Source: Marthasterias glacialis
Taxonomy: Eukaryota > Echinodermata > Asteroidea > Forcipulatida > Asteriidae
NCBI GenBank assembly: GCA_911728455.2
Contig: OU452225.1
Coordinates: 24,090,495-24,154,494, forward strand
Reading direction: 5' to 3'
Length of the DNA: 64,000 nt
Below the pieces are notes generated by a model. It worked only from the letters and a program-made list of their open reading frames with translations, did not search any database and had not been told where the DNA came from. Of the stretch, positions 33,808 through 44,980 are shown piece after piece (positions within the stretch are counted from its first letter, which is position 1; the number at the start of each line of letters is the position of its first letter). The position numbers and the translations under genes are program-made.

Positions 33808-35547
33808 ATGACTAAACGCAATTTCAACAAACGAGCCCATATCTCACAATCCAAACAAAAGGCCAATCGCTTTTCAAGTACCTGCTCAAATACCAAACAG
33901 TTCAAGAAGAATATTCTTACACAACTAGCGGAAGAAAGTGAACGATTCATCACTAATTTATCTAAAACCAACCTTTCCCCAATCGAGAAAGTGGCTTTAG
34001 GAAAAGGTCTTAATTTTGTTCCAACTCCGGCTAAACCCAACAGACCAAAACTTCTGAGTGATTTCAATATCTTCCAAAGAAGAATGAGAATAGCTTTCCT
34101 GATGCACAACAAACCTGTCAAAACGCGACCATTCAATCCACCATCAAAATGGCAACCAAATACAACCCAATGTGCGACCCTTGAAAACTATTCGGAAGCT
34201 ACAAAATACCAATTTGCTCATGTCAGACTGAGAAATCAGAAACCAAACATGACAAAACAAGAGCTATCAGCTAAAACAAAACTCAAAAACAACCCAGACA
34301 TCAGAATTAAATCATACGACAACGGTAGAGGCATTTGCATAATGAACCATGATGACTACCTACAGGTAGGTTACCGCCATCTTGAAAATTTAACAATCCC
34401 ACCAAATGTTTCGATGTACACAAATGTCCGCCAAAACGAGGAGAAAAACAGCGTATGCAATGCCCTCAACCATAACCTCCACTCATAACCCTATCACAAA
34501 ATCACCCTCCGACTACATCTGCAAACTCTTGGAACTGATTCCGGAAAAAACTGCTTCCATTTCTGTAACAACTATTACTTACAAAAAATTGGATGTGCCA
34601 TGGGCTCAACAGCGAGCCCAGAATTTTGTGATATCACACTACACAATCTGGAAAAACAAATCCTTCAACAAGCTGATCATATTCTAACTTGGTGGCGCTA
34701 TAGAGACGACATTCTCATCATCTATGACAGTACCCTTGAAAATTTCAAGGATCTAATCAACACTATGAATCAAATGCACCCTACCCTCAAGTTTACTTTT
34801 GAGACATCTGATACTTCAATCAACTACCTTGACCTAACCATTTTGAAAGGGAAAAGGTTCCGAGAAACTAGTGCCCTGGACACAAAAGTCTACACCAAAC
34901 CCACGCAAACATACCAATACCTACACAGAACATCATCACATCCCCCACACGTGTTCAAAGCATTCATATACGGAGAAACCCTTCGCTATGCCAGAAACAC
35001 AAATAATGAAGATGATTTCTTAATCAAGCTTAATACTTTTTCTGAAGGACTATAAGCAAAAGAGTACAGTCTATCAGAAATAAACAAAATCACTGATAAA
35101 GTATCTTTCAATTAACGATCAAATCTGATTCATAAACGACAAAACAAAAAGGAAAACAAAACTCCGCTTGTCTTTATGACAACATACAATCCTTGTATCA
35201 ATCATGGTGACTTGACCTGTACAATCAATCAAAACTGGCCACTAATACTACGCAACGAAACACTCCACAGGATTTTTCCAAATCCTCCATTTGTTGCTTT
35301 AAAAAAAAAAAACAGAATATTAGGGAAAGACTTATCAGGAGCGAAACTTAATCGAGGTCCAATCGATTTGTCAACCCAACAGCTCTCCAACATCCCAACG
35401 ACTCTGGTTTTAACGAAGGTCAAGATGAAGCACTCGAAATCCTACTTTCCTTATTGGAAGAACAAGACACAAACAAACAAGGATCTCATTGAAAATAACC
35501 GTCAACTAACGGACTATCAACATTTACTGCAAACCGTCGCCATCTAA
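33808..35547 (+). pseudogene. PLE ORF2, unit B4
   Basis: Nearly the same as B3: open N-terminal domain 33808-34488, the same motif-A deletion, the same extra A after NLHS, then motif C (WWRYRDDILIIY) in the frame 34600-35055. A stop after FSEGL and a run of ten A near 35302 break the C-terminus. No endonuclease domain. Confidence 0.8.
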
Positions 35548-35609
35548 CTCAACCCTACTGTCTAAAATCCAGACATGAGACATACGGATTCTTTTAGAAA
35601 CAACCAATT

Positions 35610-35655
35610 GCAACTGATGAGTGCCCGTACTCGAGGCATGAAAACATGTTATTGC
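35610..35655 (+). ncRNA. Hammerhead ribozyme, B4 (consensus, likely active)
   Basis: All elements match: stem I GCAA/UUGC, core CUGAUGA, stem II (G)UGCC/GGCA(U) with loop CGUACUCGA, GAAA, stem III AA(C)..(G)UU, cleavage site UUA (after A35651). The closing pair of stem II is a G-U wobble. Type I topology with very short stem III, as described for PLE ribozymes. Confidence 0.9.
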
Positions 35656-36628
35656 TACTCATGGATCTGTATTTAAAAATATCCTCAGTCTCACTATCCC
35701 CAGTTGAAATCATCGACTCAATTTGTCATGCTAGTTCCTCTGGTCACTCTATATTCATACAAAAATAACCCTCATCAAAACGACAAAAAATCTATGAATA
35801 TAATACCCGAACATGGACCTCACCCATAAAACATGTGAAAACATTTTTGCGGTTTTATGATCCCCAAGTCAACAGCTTTAGAGTGTCACTGAATTTGACA
35901 GCACCTTCATTTATCAATCAATCAATTTCATTAAATCTAATGTTTTCACACATTACATCTTCATAGTGTTCTTGAAATAAACTCCTCAGAATTTCAATTA
36001 AATTTTGTGGTTCCTATAAAAAGGTATAACTGGCGCATTTAAAATGAATGGTGGTTAAGGAAAAGTGCATCATTGCTCCTTGGGAGACTTGGTTAATTTC
36101 CCATTTTGAAACTAAAGATTAAATGTAGTAAGGAAAAAAGTCCATTTGATATTTTGTCAAAATAGTAAACATATGGCTCTTTGCAAGAGTGGTATGGTGG
36201 ACAAAACGAGTGGTTTTTCATATTTAGAGAGTGGTTGTACAAAAATGACAAGTACTGAAAATAAATTCATTGTAGACGTTTACAAATTTCTCTAAAGGTA
36301 AAACTTTGGAAATTCTAGAGAATTTTCGTTCACTATATCACCACAAATGAATCCCCAAGAGGTTTGGCAAAGAGTGAGCACAGGCCTGACCCCTTTTAGT
36401 TATTACAGGAGACAGCAAAATTGCTGTGTTAGAAAGGAAAATCTAATCTGAAGTACACACTAGTAGAAGGAGAACAAACACTTATTTTCCATCAATTCCA
36501 CATTTTGAAAGGAAAAAGTATACTTTTTCTACACAAAAACTAACACAGATATGGCCTTGAATCCCAAAATAAACCTCTGGGACCTCCCGCCCTTTTTTGT
36601 GTAAGCCTAAAACCCTCCACTGGAACAA
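35656..36628 (+). repeat. PLE pLTR-B, spacer and leader, copy 3
   Basis: pLTR to about 36010, spacer from GGTATAACTGGCGCATTTAAA, AGAGTGAGCACAGGCCTG at 36375, then PLE leader from about 36480. No gene is seen. Confidence 0.65.
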
Positions 36629-37012
36629 TTGGACGCACTGATCGCAAACAACAAAGGAACTTTTCAACTGACCAATCTCCACCCGCAGCACGACGCATGT
36701 CAACAAAACCAACCCCCTCCATACCTGAAGAACACAGTGAGGCCTTCCCACCCACACCGAGAGTTTGAATTCAGCTCTGCTTTCACCACAGACTGGACCA
36801 GACTAAATAACACGGCCTCTTTACTCTTCGCCAACATGAGTGTATCTGAGTACAACAGGGTAGCAATGGAAATCGACAGTAAGCTGGAAGCAGCCAAGCC
36901 AGCAAGTCGAGAACACCTTGTACAAAACTTCAACGGTGCGGAGCTTTTTGGATTCTTAATCCACCCTAGACCACCAACAAACCAGGGTATGAAGAGAAAA
37001 AGAGATAAGTGA
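36629..37012 (+). pseudogene. PLE ORF1, internally deleted copy 3
   Basis: A 127-aa open frame with the same leader fusion and ELFG deletion as at 13091 and 19346 (MDALIANN start, QPPPYLKNTVRPSHPHREFE, KRKRDK end). It is uninterrupted, but lacks half of ORF1. Confidence 0.75.
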
Positions 37013-37044
37013 GAGTTCATTCACACAAACCAACCAGTCCTTTT

Positions 37045-37460
37045 CAGGAGAAAGCACAGACCTGAACCCTTTTAGTTATACAGAAGACAGCAACATTGCT
37101 GTGTTACAAAGGAACATCTTTATCATTTCTTTTAACTTTTGATAAATAAAAGAAAACCTTGATTGCTTAATTATAACTCTGCTGATGAATAAAAGGCTAT
37201 TGGCAGTGACTATCAACATACCTTCATTTAAAATAATATTGAGGTTCAATGCCTGCCTGGCAGTGACTCTGGCAACAGTCTCTGCTTTCAGGGTTGAATT
37301 GAAATTTAAGCAATGTGATGCATCAAAATATCTTTCTACTATTCTTTTGGTGATACAATTTTTTTAATATTGTTTTTGCTGTACAGAAGTGAGTACCGTA
37401 AATAAAATGAAAAATCATAGCATTCTAACCAAATGATTCATTTGTATTCATCCATGATCC
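37045..37460. repeat. Spacer block R, copy 5 (module B deleted)
   Basis: Begins GGAGAAAGCACAGACCTGAA. After CAACATACCTT it jumps straight to CATTTAAAATAATATTGAGG, so module B and its acceptor are missing. One breakpoint lies just inside the exon at the donor. Confidence 0.6.
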
Positions 37461-37464
37461 TTCA

Positions 37465-38528
37465 GAAATAAACAACACCACAAACCAAGTATCTTTCATT
37501 GAACGATCAAACCTGAGTCATAACTGTTGGCAGATAAACAAAAAGCAGGAAATCAAGACTCCATATGTTTTCATGACAACATACAGCCCTTGTATAAACC
37601 ATTTCAACTTAAAATGATCCAAAGCAACAACACACCCCGGGAAATTTCCCATACCCTCACTTTGTTGCTTTCATTAAAAAAAAGACCAAAATATACAGGA
37701 AAAACTGGTCAGAGCAAAATTTAATCAGAGTCCAACCGACTTATCAACTCAACAGCTCTCCCCTGTTCATAATGACTCTGTTTTGATAGACCACGATGAA
37801 GCTGCACTAGAAATTCTAATCTCCTTATTGGAGGAACAAGTCGACAACAAACAAGGCATCTATCACTCAGAATAACCGTCCCCAAAAGGGCAACCATATA
37901 CAACCTCGAACCGAAACAAACACAACCAACCCTCCACTGTCTACACACAAGACATGAGACATACCGATTCTTGGTCAGAATCAACTATTTGCAACTGATG
38001 AGTGCCCGTACTCGAGGCATGAAAACATGTTATTGCTATTGAGGATCTGACAAAATATCCTCAGTCTCACCTATCTCCTTGAAACTAAAGACACAATCTG
38101 TCATGCTAGTTCCACCGGTCATCTTATACTCATCAATTAACCCCTGTCAAAATAACAACACTATCAATATAAAAATTGTAAACAATTCTGTTACATTTTT
38201 GTGATTTCAAGTCAACAGTTACAAAGTGTCACTAAATTGGACAGCACCATCACTGATCAATCAAAAAATCATATTTAATACCCATCATGTTATTAACTTC
38301 AACCTATAAATTTACGAGAACATGCAATTAAGGCATATCCGTAAATTTCTTTTAAACACCATTTTGGTTGTTTATGTATGTCGAAAATAACATGTCAACA
38401 GATGTCCTGATGTCAACCCAATTCTAACCTTTCTCATTCCAAAAGGGTACTGCTATCCCACCTCCACCAACATACGGGAAATAAAAATATCAATTCCTTT
38501 GGAATTATAATTTTCTGCCTTTCAAAAA
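37465..38528 (+). pseudogene. PLE fragment C5 with pLTR and leader
   Basis: 5'-truncated ORF2 C-terminus (frames broken), intact ribozyme, pLTR, then the leader of unit B5. Organised like C4. Confidence 0.7.
37991..38036 (+). ncRNA. Hammerhead ribozyme, C5 (consensus, likely active)
   Basis: GCAA/UUGC stem I, CUGAUGA, stem II UGCC/GGCA, GAAA, UUA cleavage site after A38032. Flanked upstream by the GATTC...GAATC hairpin and downstream by GAGGAT...ATCCTC. Confidence 0.9.
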
Positions 38529-38714
38529 ATGGACAAACTAATCCTACATAAACACTTTGACAACGTCCACACATCCGCATGCGAAAGAAGGACACCTCAA
38601 CCACCCTACCTAACCCAACTGAACAGAAAATTAAAACAAATATCTAAAAACACTCCACTTATTTGGTACCTTCTCCTAATTCCCAATCGTGAAGGAAACT
38701 CTTATCTTGCTTAA
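38529..38714 (+). CDS. Small upstream ORF in PLE leader, unit B5
   Basis: 61 codons starting MDKLILHKHFDNVHTSAC, homologous to 29482-29613 but longer. It lies about 330 bp before the ORF1 start. Possible leader peptide or regulatory upstream ORF; unproven. Confidence 0.35.
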   Translation: MDKLILHKHFDNVHTSACERRTPQPPYLTQLNRKLKQISKNTPLIWYLLLIPNREGNSYLA

Positions 38715-39042
38715 AAATGCACAATAAGATGTACATGTATACACTAGTAGAAGGAGTACAAACACTTATTTTCCCATCAATTCCACATTTGGAAAGGAAA
38801 AAGTATACTTTTTCTACACCAAAACTAACACAGATTTGGCCTTGAATCCAAAAATAAACCTCTGGGACCTCTTGCGTATTTCTGTGTAAGCCTAAAAACC
38901 TCCACAGAAACAATTGTACGCACTGATCACAAACAACACAGGAACTTTCACCACCCGCGGCACGATGCACGTACACAGTTGGGTCATCTACCTGACGTCC
39001 GCAAAGCCACCCTTCTTCACTGACCACGAGTCATTAGACATC

Positions 39043-39735
39043 ATGTCAAAACTTAGCACCAAGCTGTACAAGAAACACAAATACAAGAAACACAAATACA
39101 AGACCAGCAGTCCAAGACCCTTAACGCATTCTAGAGCTGCCTCTCCAACTTCACCAGCATCGCAGTCATCCCACTCATCAGATTTCACTTGCAGACAAAT
39201 CCCCCTCATCAACCAGCTAGAAGACTCCCTCATCACATCACTTGAGGTCCGGGAAGAGTTTGCAAACGAGACACCGACTATCCAAATCAAGCTTTCTGAA
39301 TCCGATTTTCAAATTGGTGAAATCTTTAGAAGACCCAGTTACAAGTTTAACGGCCACAAAAAGACACATCACCCACCAACTATCGATTCTAAACAAGGCT
39401 ATCTCAACAAACCAACCCCCTCCATACCTGAAAAACACAGTGAGGCCTCCCCACCTACACCGAGAGTTTGAATTCAGCTCTGCGTTCACTGCAGACTGGA
39501 ACAGACTCAATAACAAGGCCTCTTTACTCTTCGCCAAACTGAGTGTAGCTGAGTACGACAGGGTAACAACGGAAATCGATGGTAAGCTGGAAGCAGCCAA
39601 GTCAGCGGGTCAAGAACACCTTGTACAACGCTTAAACTGTGCGAACTGAGGACGGCAACACATCTTTTTGGATTCTTCATCCGCCCCAGACCACCTTCAA
39701 ACCGCGGTGCGAAGAGAAAAGAGATAAGTGAGAGC
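39043..39735 (+). pseudogene. PLE ORF1, unit B5
   Basis: Starts MSKLSTKLYKKH with a short duplicated KYKKH block. The frame shifts after QIKLSESD. The C-terminal half (QPPPYLKNTVRPPHLHREFE) lies in the frame 39242-39649 and breaks again at CAN*. It is nearly full length and gives the B-type ORF1 order: Ser/Pro-rich head, leucine-rich LINQLEDSLITSLEVREEFA, QPPPYLKN motif, helical region, basic tail. Confidence 0.75.
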
Positions 39736-39922
39736 TCACTCACACAAACCAACCAGTCCTTTTCAGGACCACCACCACTTCCAAGAAGAGAATTACAATA
39801 CTTGTATTTGTCATCGTTTATATAATAATATTACAACAGCATTCCGTAATTACATATTATTATTATCAATACCGTAATTTATTTGAAATTAATTTTGTAT
39901 TTAAAATTAAATCTCTTGAAGT

Positions 39923-42060
39923 ATGACTAAACACTAATTCAACAAACGAGCCCATATCTCACAATCCCAACAAAAAGCCAATCGCTTTTCAAGTACCTGC
40001 TCAAATACCAAACGGTTTATTAAGAAGAATATTCTTACACAACAAGTGGAAGAAAGTGAACGATTCTTCACCAATTTATCTAAAACCAACCTTTCCCCAA
40101 TCGAGAAAGTGGCTTCAGGAAAAGGTCTTAGTTTTGTTCGAACTCCCGCTAGACTCAACAGACGAAATCTTCTGAGTGATTTCAATATCTTCCAAAGAAG
40201 AATGAGAATTGCTTTCCTAATGCCCAACAAACCTGTCAAAATGCAACCATTCAATCCACCATCAAAGTTGCAACCAAATACAACCCAATGTGCGACCCTT
40301 GAAAACTATTTGGAAGCTACAAAATACCAATTTGCTCATGTCAGACTGAGAAATCAGAAACCAAACATGACAAAACAAGAGCTATCAGCTATAACAAAAC
40401 TCAAAAACAACCCAGACATCGTAATTAAACCATACCACCAGGGAAGAGGCATTTGCATAATGAACCATGACGACTACCTACAAGTAGGTTACTGCCAACT
40501 TGAATCTGAGCACTATACAAAGCTGGATCAGGATATTACACAACAAACCACAACAACGTCTCACAATCTACTCCTCGACATGTTTCGAAACAACTACATA
40601 AACAAACAAACTTTGGCTTATCTAAACCCAATCTCTCAACAGTGTGAATGTCTTACAATGTATTTTCTACCAAAACTACGTAAGACACCATCAGAGGGAA
40701 TCCCATTCATAGGACAACCCATCATAAGTGGATGCTCAAGCCCTACAGCCAGAATCTCAGAATTCATGGACTATTTCATTCTTCCAATAGTAACCGCACA
40801 ACCCACATATGTACGTGATACCACAGCCTTATTGCGAAAATTGAAAATTTCACAATTCCCATCAAATGTACTGATAACCAGTATAGATGTTGATTCAATG
40901 TACACAAATGTCCGCCAAAACGAGGCGATAAACAGCGTATGCAATGCCCTCAACCATAACCTCCACTCATACCCTATCACAAAACACCCTCCGACTACAT
41001 CCACAAACTCTTGGAACTGATTCTGGGAAGAAACTGCTTCCATTTCGGTGACAACTATTACCTACAAAAAATTGGATAAGCCATGGGCTCAACTGCCAGC
41101 CAAGAAATTTGTGATATCACACTACACGGTCTGGAGAAACAAATCCTTCAACAAGCTGATCATATTCTAACTTGGTGGCGCTGAACAGACGACTTTCTCG
41201 TCATCTATGACAGTACCCTTGAAAATTTCAAGGATTTAATCAACACTATGAATTAAATGCACCCTACCCTCAAATTTACTTTTGAGGCGAACTACAATGA
41301 CCTACCAATTTTTAAAGGGAAAAGGTTCCGGTAACTGGTGCCCTAGGCACAAAGTCTACACCAAACCCACGCAAACCTACCAATACCTACACAGAACATC
41401 ATCACACCCCCAGACATGTGTTCAAAGCATTCATATACGGAGAAACCCTTCGTTATGCCATAAACACAAATAATGAAGATGATTTCTTAAGGACTAAAAG
41501 CAAGAGGCTACGATCTATCAAAAATAAACATCCGACAAAACAAAATCCGACAAAACAAAAAGAATATACCAAACTCCGCTTGTCTTTATGACAACATACA
41601 ATCCTTGTATCAATCATGGTGACTTGACCTGTGCAATCAATCAAAACTGGCCACTAATACTACGGGAAAAGTATCACACAATGAAAGATCCCAATTGATT
41701 CAACGAAAATCAAACAATCAGAAAACCAAGACTCCACTAGTCTTCAGTACAACATATAACCCGTACATCAACCATGGTGACATCAACAAGGCGATAAACA
41801 AACACTGGTCTTTGATACAACGCAACGAAACACTCTCAGGTATTTTCCCAAAACCTCCCTTCGTTGCCTACAAAAAAGACCAAAACATACGGGAAAAGTT
41901 GATCAGAGCTAAACTCAACCGGAGTCCAACCGACTCATCCTCACAACAGCTCACCTCCATCCCAAACGACTCTGGATTTATTGATGATCCAGACGAAACA
42001 CTTAACATCCTTATCTCCTTACTGGAAGAACAATTCACCACGGAACAGGGTTTCACTTAA
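39923..42060 (+). pseudogene. PLE ORF2, unit B5, cut by an A-type PLE
   Basis: This copy is not deleted in motif A: YFLPKLRKT, ISGCSSPTARISEFMDYFIL and SIDVDSMYTNV are all present in the frame 40046-41020. Early stop at codon 5 (CACTAA), a frameshift at 40985, and more indels in 41150-41560. B sequence stops at ACTAATACTACG (41664), where the left pLTR of an A-type PLE begins; that A portion (to 42060) is the A-type ORF2 C-terminus. B sequence resumes at about 50028. Confidence 0.8.
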
Positions 42061-42173
42061 AAACAATATCCGCATTCGGATTCAAAATCTTCCCTTTGAA
42101 CCAGCGTAAACAAACTTCTTGTCTCCACAATGAGACATGAGACCTATAGATTCTGATAGAATCACCCACACCC

Positions 42174-42219
42174 GCAACTGATGATTGCCCGAAATAGAGG
42201 CATGAAAACATGTTATTGC
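42174..42219 (+). ncRNA. Hammerhead ribozyme, A left pLTR
   Basis: GCAA/UUGC stem I, core CUGAUGA, stem II UGCC/GGCA with loop CGAAAUAGA, GAAA, cleavage site UUA after A42215. In A copies the first stem II position is U opposite U, not G opposite U. It lies about 110 bp after the ORF2 stop. Confidence 0.85.
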
Positions 42220-43678
42220 TACACCAGAGGATCTGAAAAAATGTCCTCGCGGTCTCACCCCATGCAAAATTTTCAGACGCATTCTGTCAAAATGGCTCCT
42301 CCGGTCACCCACTTTGTTTGCCACACATACCACAGTCAATACGACAAAAAGTGAACAAAGTTACATAGACATAGACCTCACTCATAAAACATGTGAAATT
42401 TTTTATTTTACAATTTTATGCAATACAAGTCAACAGTCATCAAATGTCACTGAATTGGACAGCGCCATCATTTCTTTACCATTTACTGTCTATACTCCTT
42501 GCCCCTTTATGGGGTACTGTGGGTTGATGGCTACCTCAAGCTACCTTCGTATACCCCCTGATTAGCGGGATCGGTATCTTCAGGTTGTTTATGGCTGCAC
42601 ACTACCGGAATATATACTTTGTATATACCACTACACGACTTATTTAACACTGGTCCACTGTCAACAAACGACCACTAGACATTACAAACAATGTCCAAAA
42701 AACCTACCACTCTTCCGTTTCTCCTAAGAATGAAACTGACATCAACATTCTAGACAAATATTGAAAATATATGACACGAACTTAACCCCGCATTCGGAAC
42801 AAAGTTCAAACCACACACTTCAATATTTTTTCGAAATTCTGCAATCAGATGGAAATAATGTAAAATGGACTTTTACCACAACTTAGCTCACAAGAAAAAC
42901 ACACACAAAAAAAGTTTTCTTGCTAATTGAGCTCAACTACCAAACCTGTCCCACAAATGTATCGATGTCAAAACCCGTTCACCAATAACCTTATGACAAA
43001 GGTATCACTTAATCTAACTCCTTCCGCACACGGAATCACTGAAATTCACACAAATTCCTCTGGAATTTAAGTTTTCTATAGAACCATTTTATTGGAACAC
43101 AATCCGACTAAAATCATCACAAGGAAGTTTGCTATTAGCAATTCAAGTATAACCAACCCCTGTTCACAAACTCGCAAGCGAAAACGAACAAAAACATACT
43201 TCTTCCATCCCACAACTATGGAAAACTAACTAAATATTTAAAAAGAAACACCAACCCGTGATACCTATTTCCATCTCCGCAATCGGAAGGAAAAAGAAAA
43301 CAGGCTTTTCAAACTAATAAACTCAAACCACACATTTGTACAAATGGTACAAACAACTTATTTTTCCAAAATTCCACATTTGGAAGGAAAAACTACAATT
43401 TTTACAATAAAAAGAAACACAGATGAAACAAGAAAGTCCACCCAAAGACTTCCCGCGTTTTATCTGCAAGCCTAAACCAGCACCGGAACCACTTGGACGC
43501 TAATCCACCTATTCACCACAAGAAACCTTCTATTCACCACACGCAACCTAGCCACGCACATCATCTTCACTGTTGGATTATACGAGGATTATACGAGGAT
43601 TATACTGTTGTCATCCCCACCACGTCCGTACTCGAGGTAGATAAATACAAGTCATAAAGCCACCAAGCCACTGACAAC
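42220..43678 (+). promoter_or_regulatory. A-type pLTR remainder and 5' leader
   Basis: After the ribozyme come a GAGGA...TCCTC hairpin, the TTGGACAGCGCC motif, then unique leader with a GGGGTAC...GTATACCCC stem (42513-42556) also present in the second A unit (about 61230). The leader probably holds the internal promoter, but no specific promoter motif can be assigned from sequence. Confidence 0.5.
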
Positions 43679-44308
43679 ATGTCTACCAAACTTAGCAATT
43701 CCTTCAAACGCCAAACCAAGACTCCAAAGCCTACCGTCCACAACACATCATCTCCCGTATCTCCAGCGTCTTCAGCATCGAGCGATTTCCAGTGTGGACA
43801 ACTACCACTCATCGACCAGCTCGAAGATTCACTGATCACCTCTTTAGAAGTCCGGGAGGAGTTCGCTAGTGAAAAACCTACTCCCCGAGTAGTCCTCTCG
43901 GAAACCGATTTCAATCTCGTGAAATCTCTAGCAGAATCTGTCAACAAACTGACATCTGCCAGAGCTCATATCACAACAGCGAACAAACCCCCACCATACT
44001 TAACGAACACAGTGAGGCCTCCACACCCACACCGGGGAGTCACTTTCCAAAAATCCTTCACGGACAATTGGGAAAGACTCACAACCAAGGCCTCACTGTT
44101 GTTAACCAAACTCACTCTAGAGGAATATCAACACCAGTCCAAGGAAATAAACGCAAGATCGGGAGAAACAAGTAAGCAAGCAAGGCAGAGGCTAACGGAG
44201 CATTTTGACGGAGCAGAACTACGCACTGCAGTTCACCTCTTCGGTTATTTCACAAGACCAAGATCAGCTCCAACCAAAGGCGTGAAGAGGAAAAGAGACA
44301 ACAAGTAA
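43679..44308 (+). CDS. PLE ORF1, A-type, intact 209 aa
   Basis: Intact frame from MSTKLSNSFKRQT to KRKRDNK. The Ser/Thr/Pro-rich head (residues 1-40) is followed by QLPLIDQLEDSLITSLEVRE (leucine-rich helix), VVLSETDFNLVKSLAESVNK, a PPPYLTNTVRPPHPHRG motif, then a helical stretch rich in Lys/Glu and a basic tail. No zinc knuckle, no nuclease motif. Compared with the second A copy it lacks the KQISVFEKAISA segment. The same architecture in ten ORF1 copies shows it is a genuine element gene. It could be an RNA-binding partner of the reverse transcriptase; this is inference. Confidence 0.75.
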   Translation: MSTKLSNSFKRQTKTPKPTVHNTSSPVSPASSASSDFQCGQLPLIDQLEDSLITSLEVREEFASEKPTPRVVLSETDFNLVKSLAESVNKLTSARAHITTANKPPPYLTNTVRPPHPHRGVTFQKSFTDNWERLTTKASLLLTKLTLEEYQHQSKEINARSGETSKQARQRLTEHFDGAELRTAVHLFGYFTRPRSAPTKGVKRKRDNK

Positions 44309-44980
44309 ACGGGCAACATTGCTCAAAACCAACCGGTCCTTCTCAAGACCACCACACTTTTCAAAAAGAGATATTTTACATGATCACTTGTGTTTATTAA
44401 TAATAACTATATACAACGGCAATTCCAAGTATATACTATTATTCCTTATAAACAAATTTTCATAAACTCACTTTTTCTCACAATGGCCAAACGGAAAATA
44501 ACTAAGCGAACTTGCCAATCTCAATCCCAACAGAAAGCCAATCGCTTCTCACACAAGTGCTCTAACCACAAACGATTCAATTAGAAGAATCTCCAAACAC
44601 AATTAGCGCTAAACAGTGAACGTTTCATAACAAACCTATCCAAGGCTAAACTTTCTGACATAGAGAAAATAGCCTTAGGAAAAGGACTCAACTTTGTTCC
44701 TACTCCCGCTAAACCAACCCGGAGAAAACTTCTGAGTGATTTCAATGTCTTCCAACTTCCAAGAATGAGAATTGCTTTTGTGATGCACAATAAACCTAAC
44801 AAGGCTCAACCTTTCAAACCACCATCCAAGTGGCTTCCAATCACAACACAATGTGCCACGCGCGAGAATTACTTTGAAGCTACTAAATACCAATTTGCTC
44901 ATGTCAGACTGAGAAATCAGAAACCAAACATGACAAAACAAGAGCTATCAGCCATACTCAAACTAAAGAACAATCCAGAC

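Noticed and set aside
42500..42560. tRNA-like fold in the A-type leader (GGGGTAC...GTATACCCC)
   Set aside because: There is no B-box-like GGTTCRANNCC and no anticodon arm that fits. I keep it only as a conserved stem.
43600..43640. Second ribozyme suggested by CGTCCGTACTCGAGG
   Set aside because: It resembles stem II loop text only. No CUGAUGA core or GAAA follows at the required distance.
43679..44308. ORF1 as a GIY-YIG endonuclease, as in PLEs with an N-terminal nuclease domain
   Set aside because: No GIY or YIG-type strings, no zinc-finger cysteines and no conserved catalytic Arg/Glu pattern are visible in any copy.
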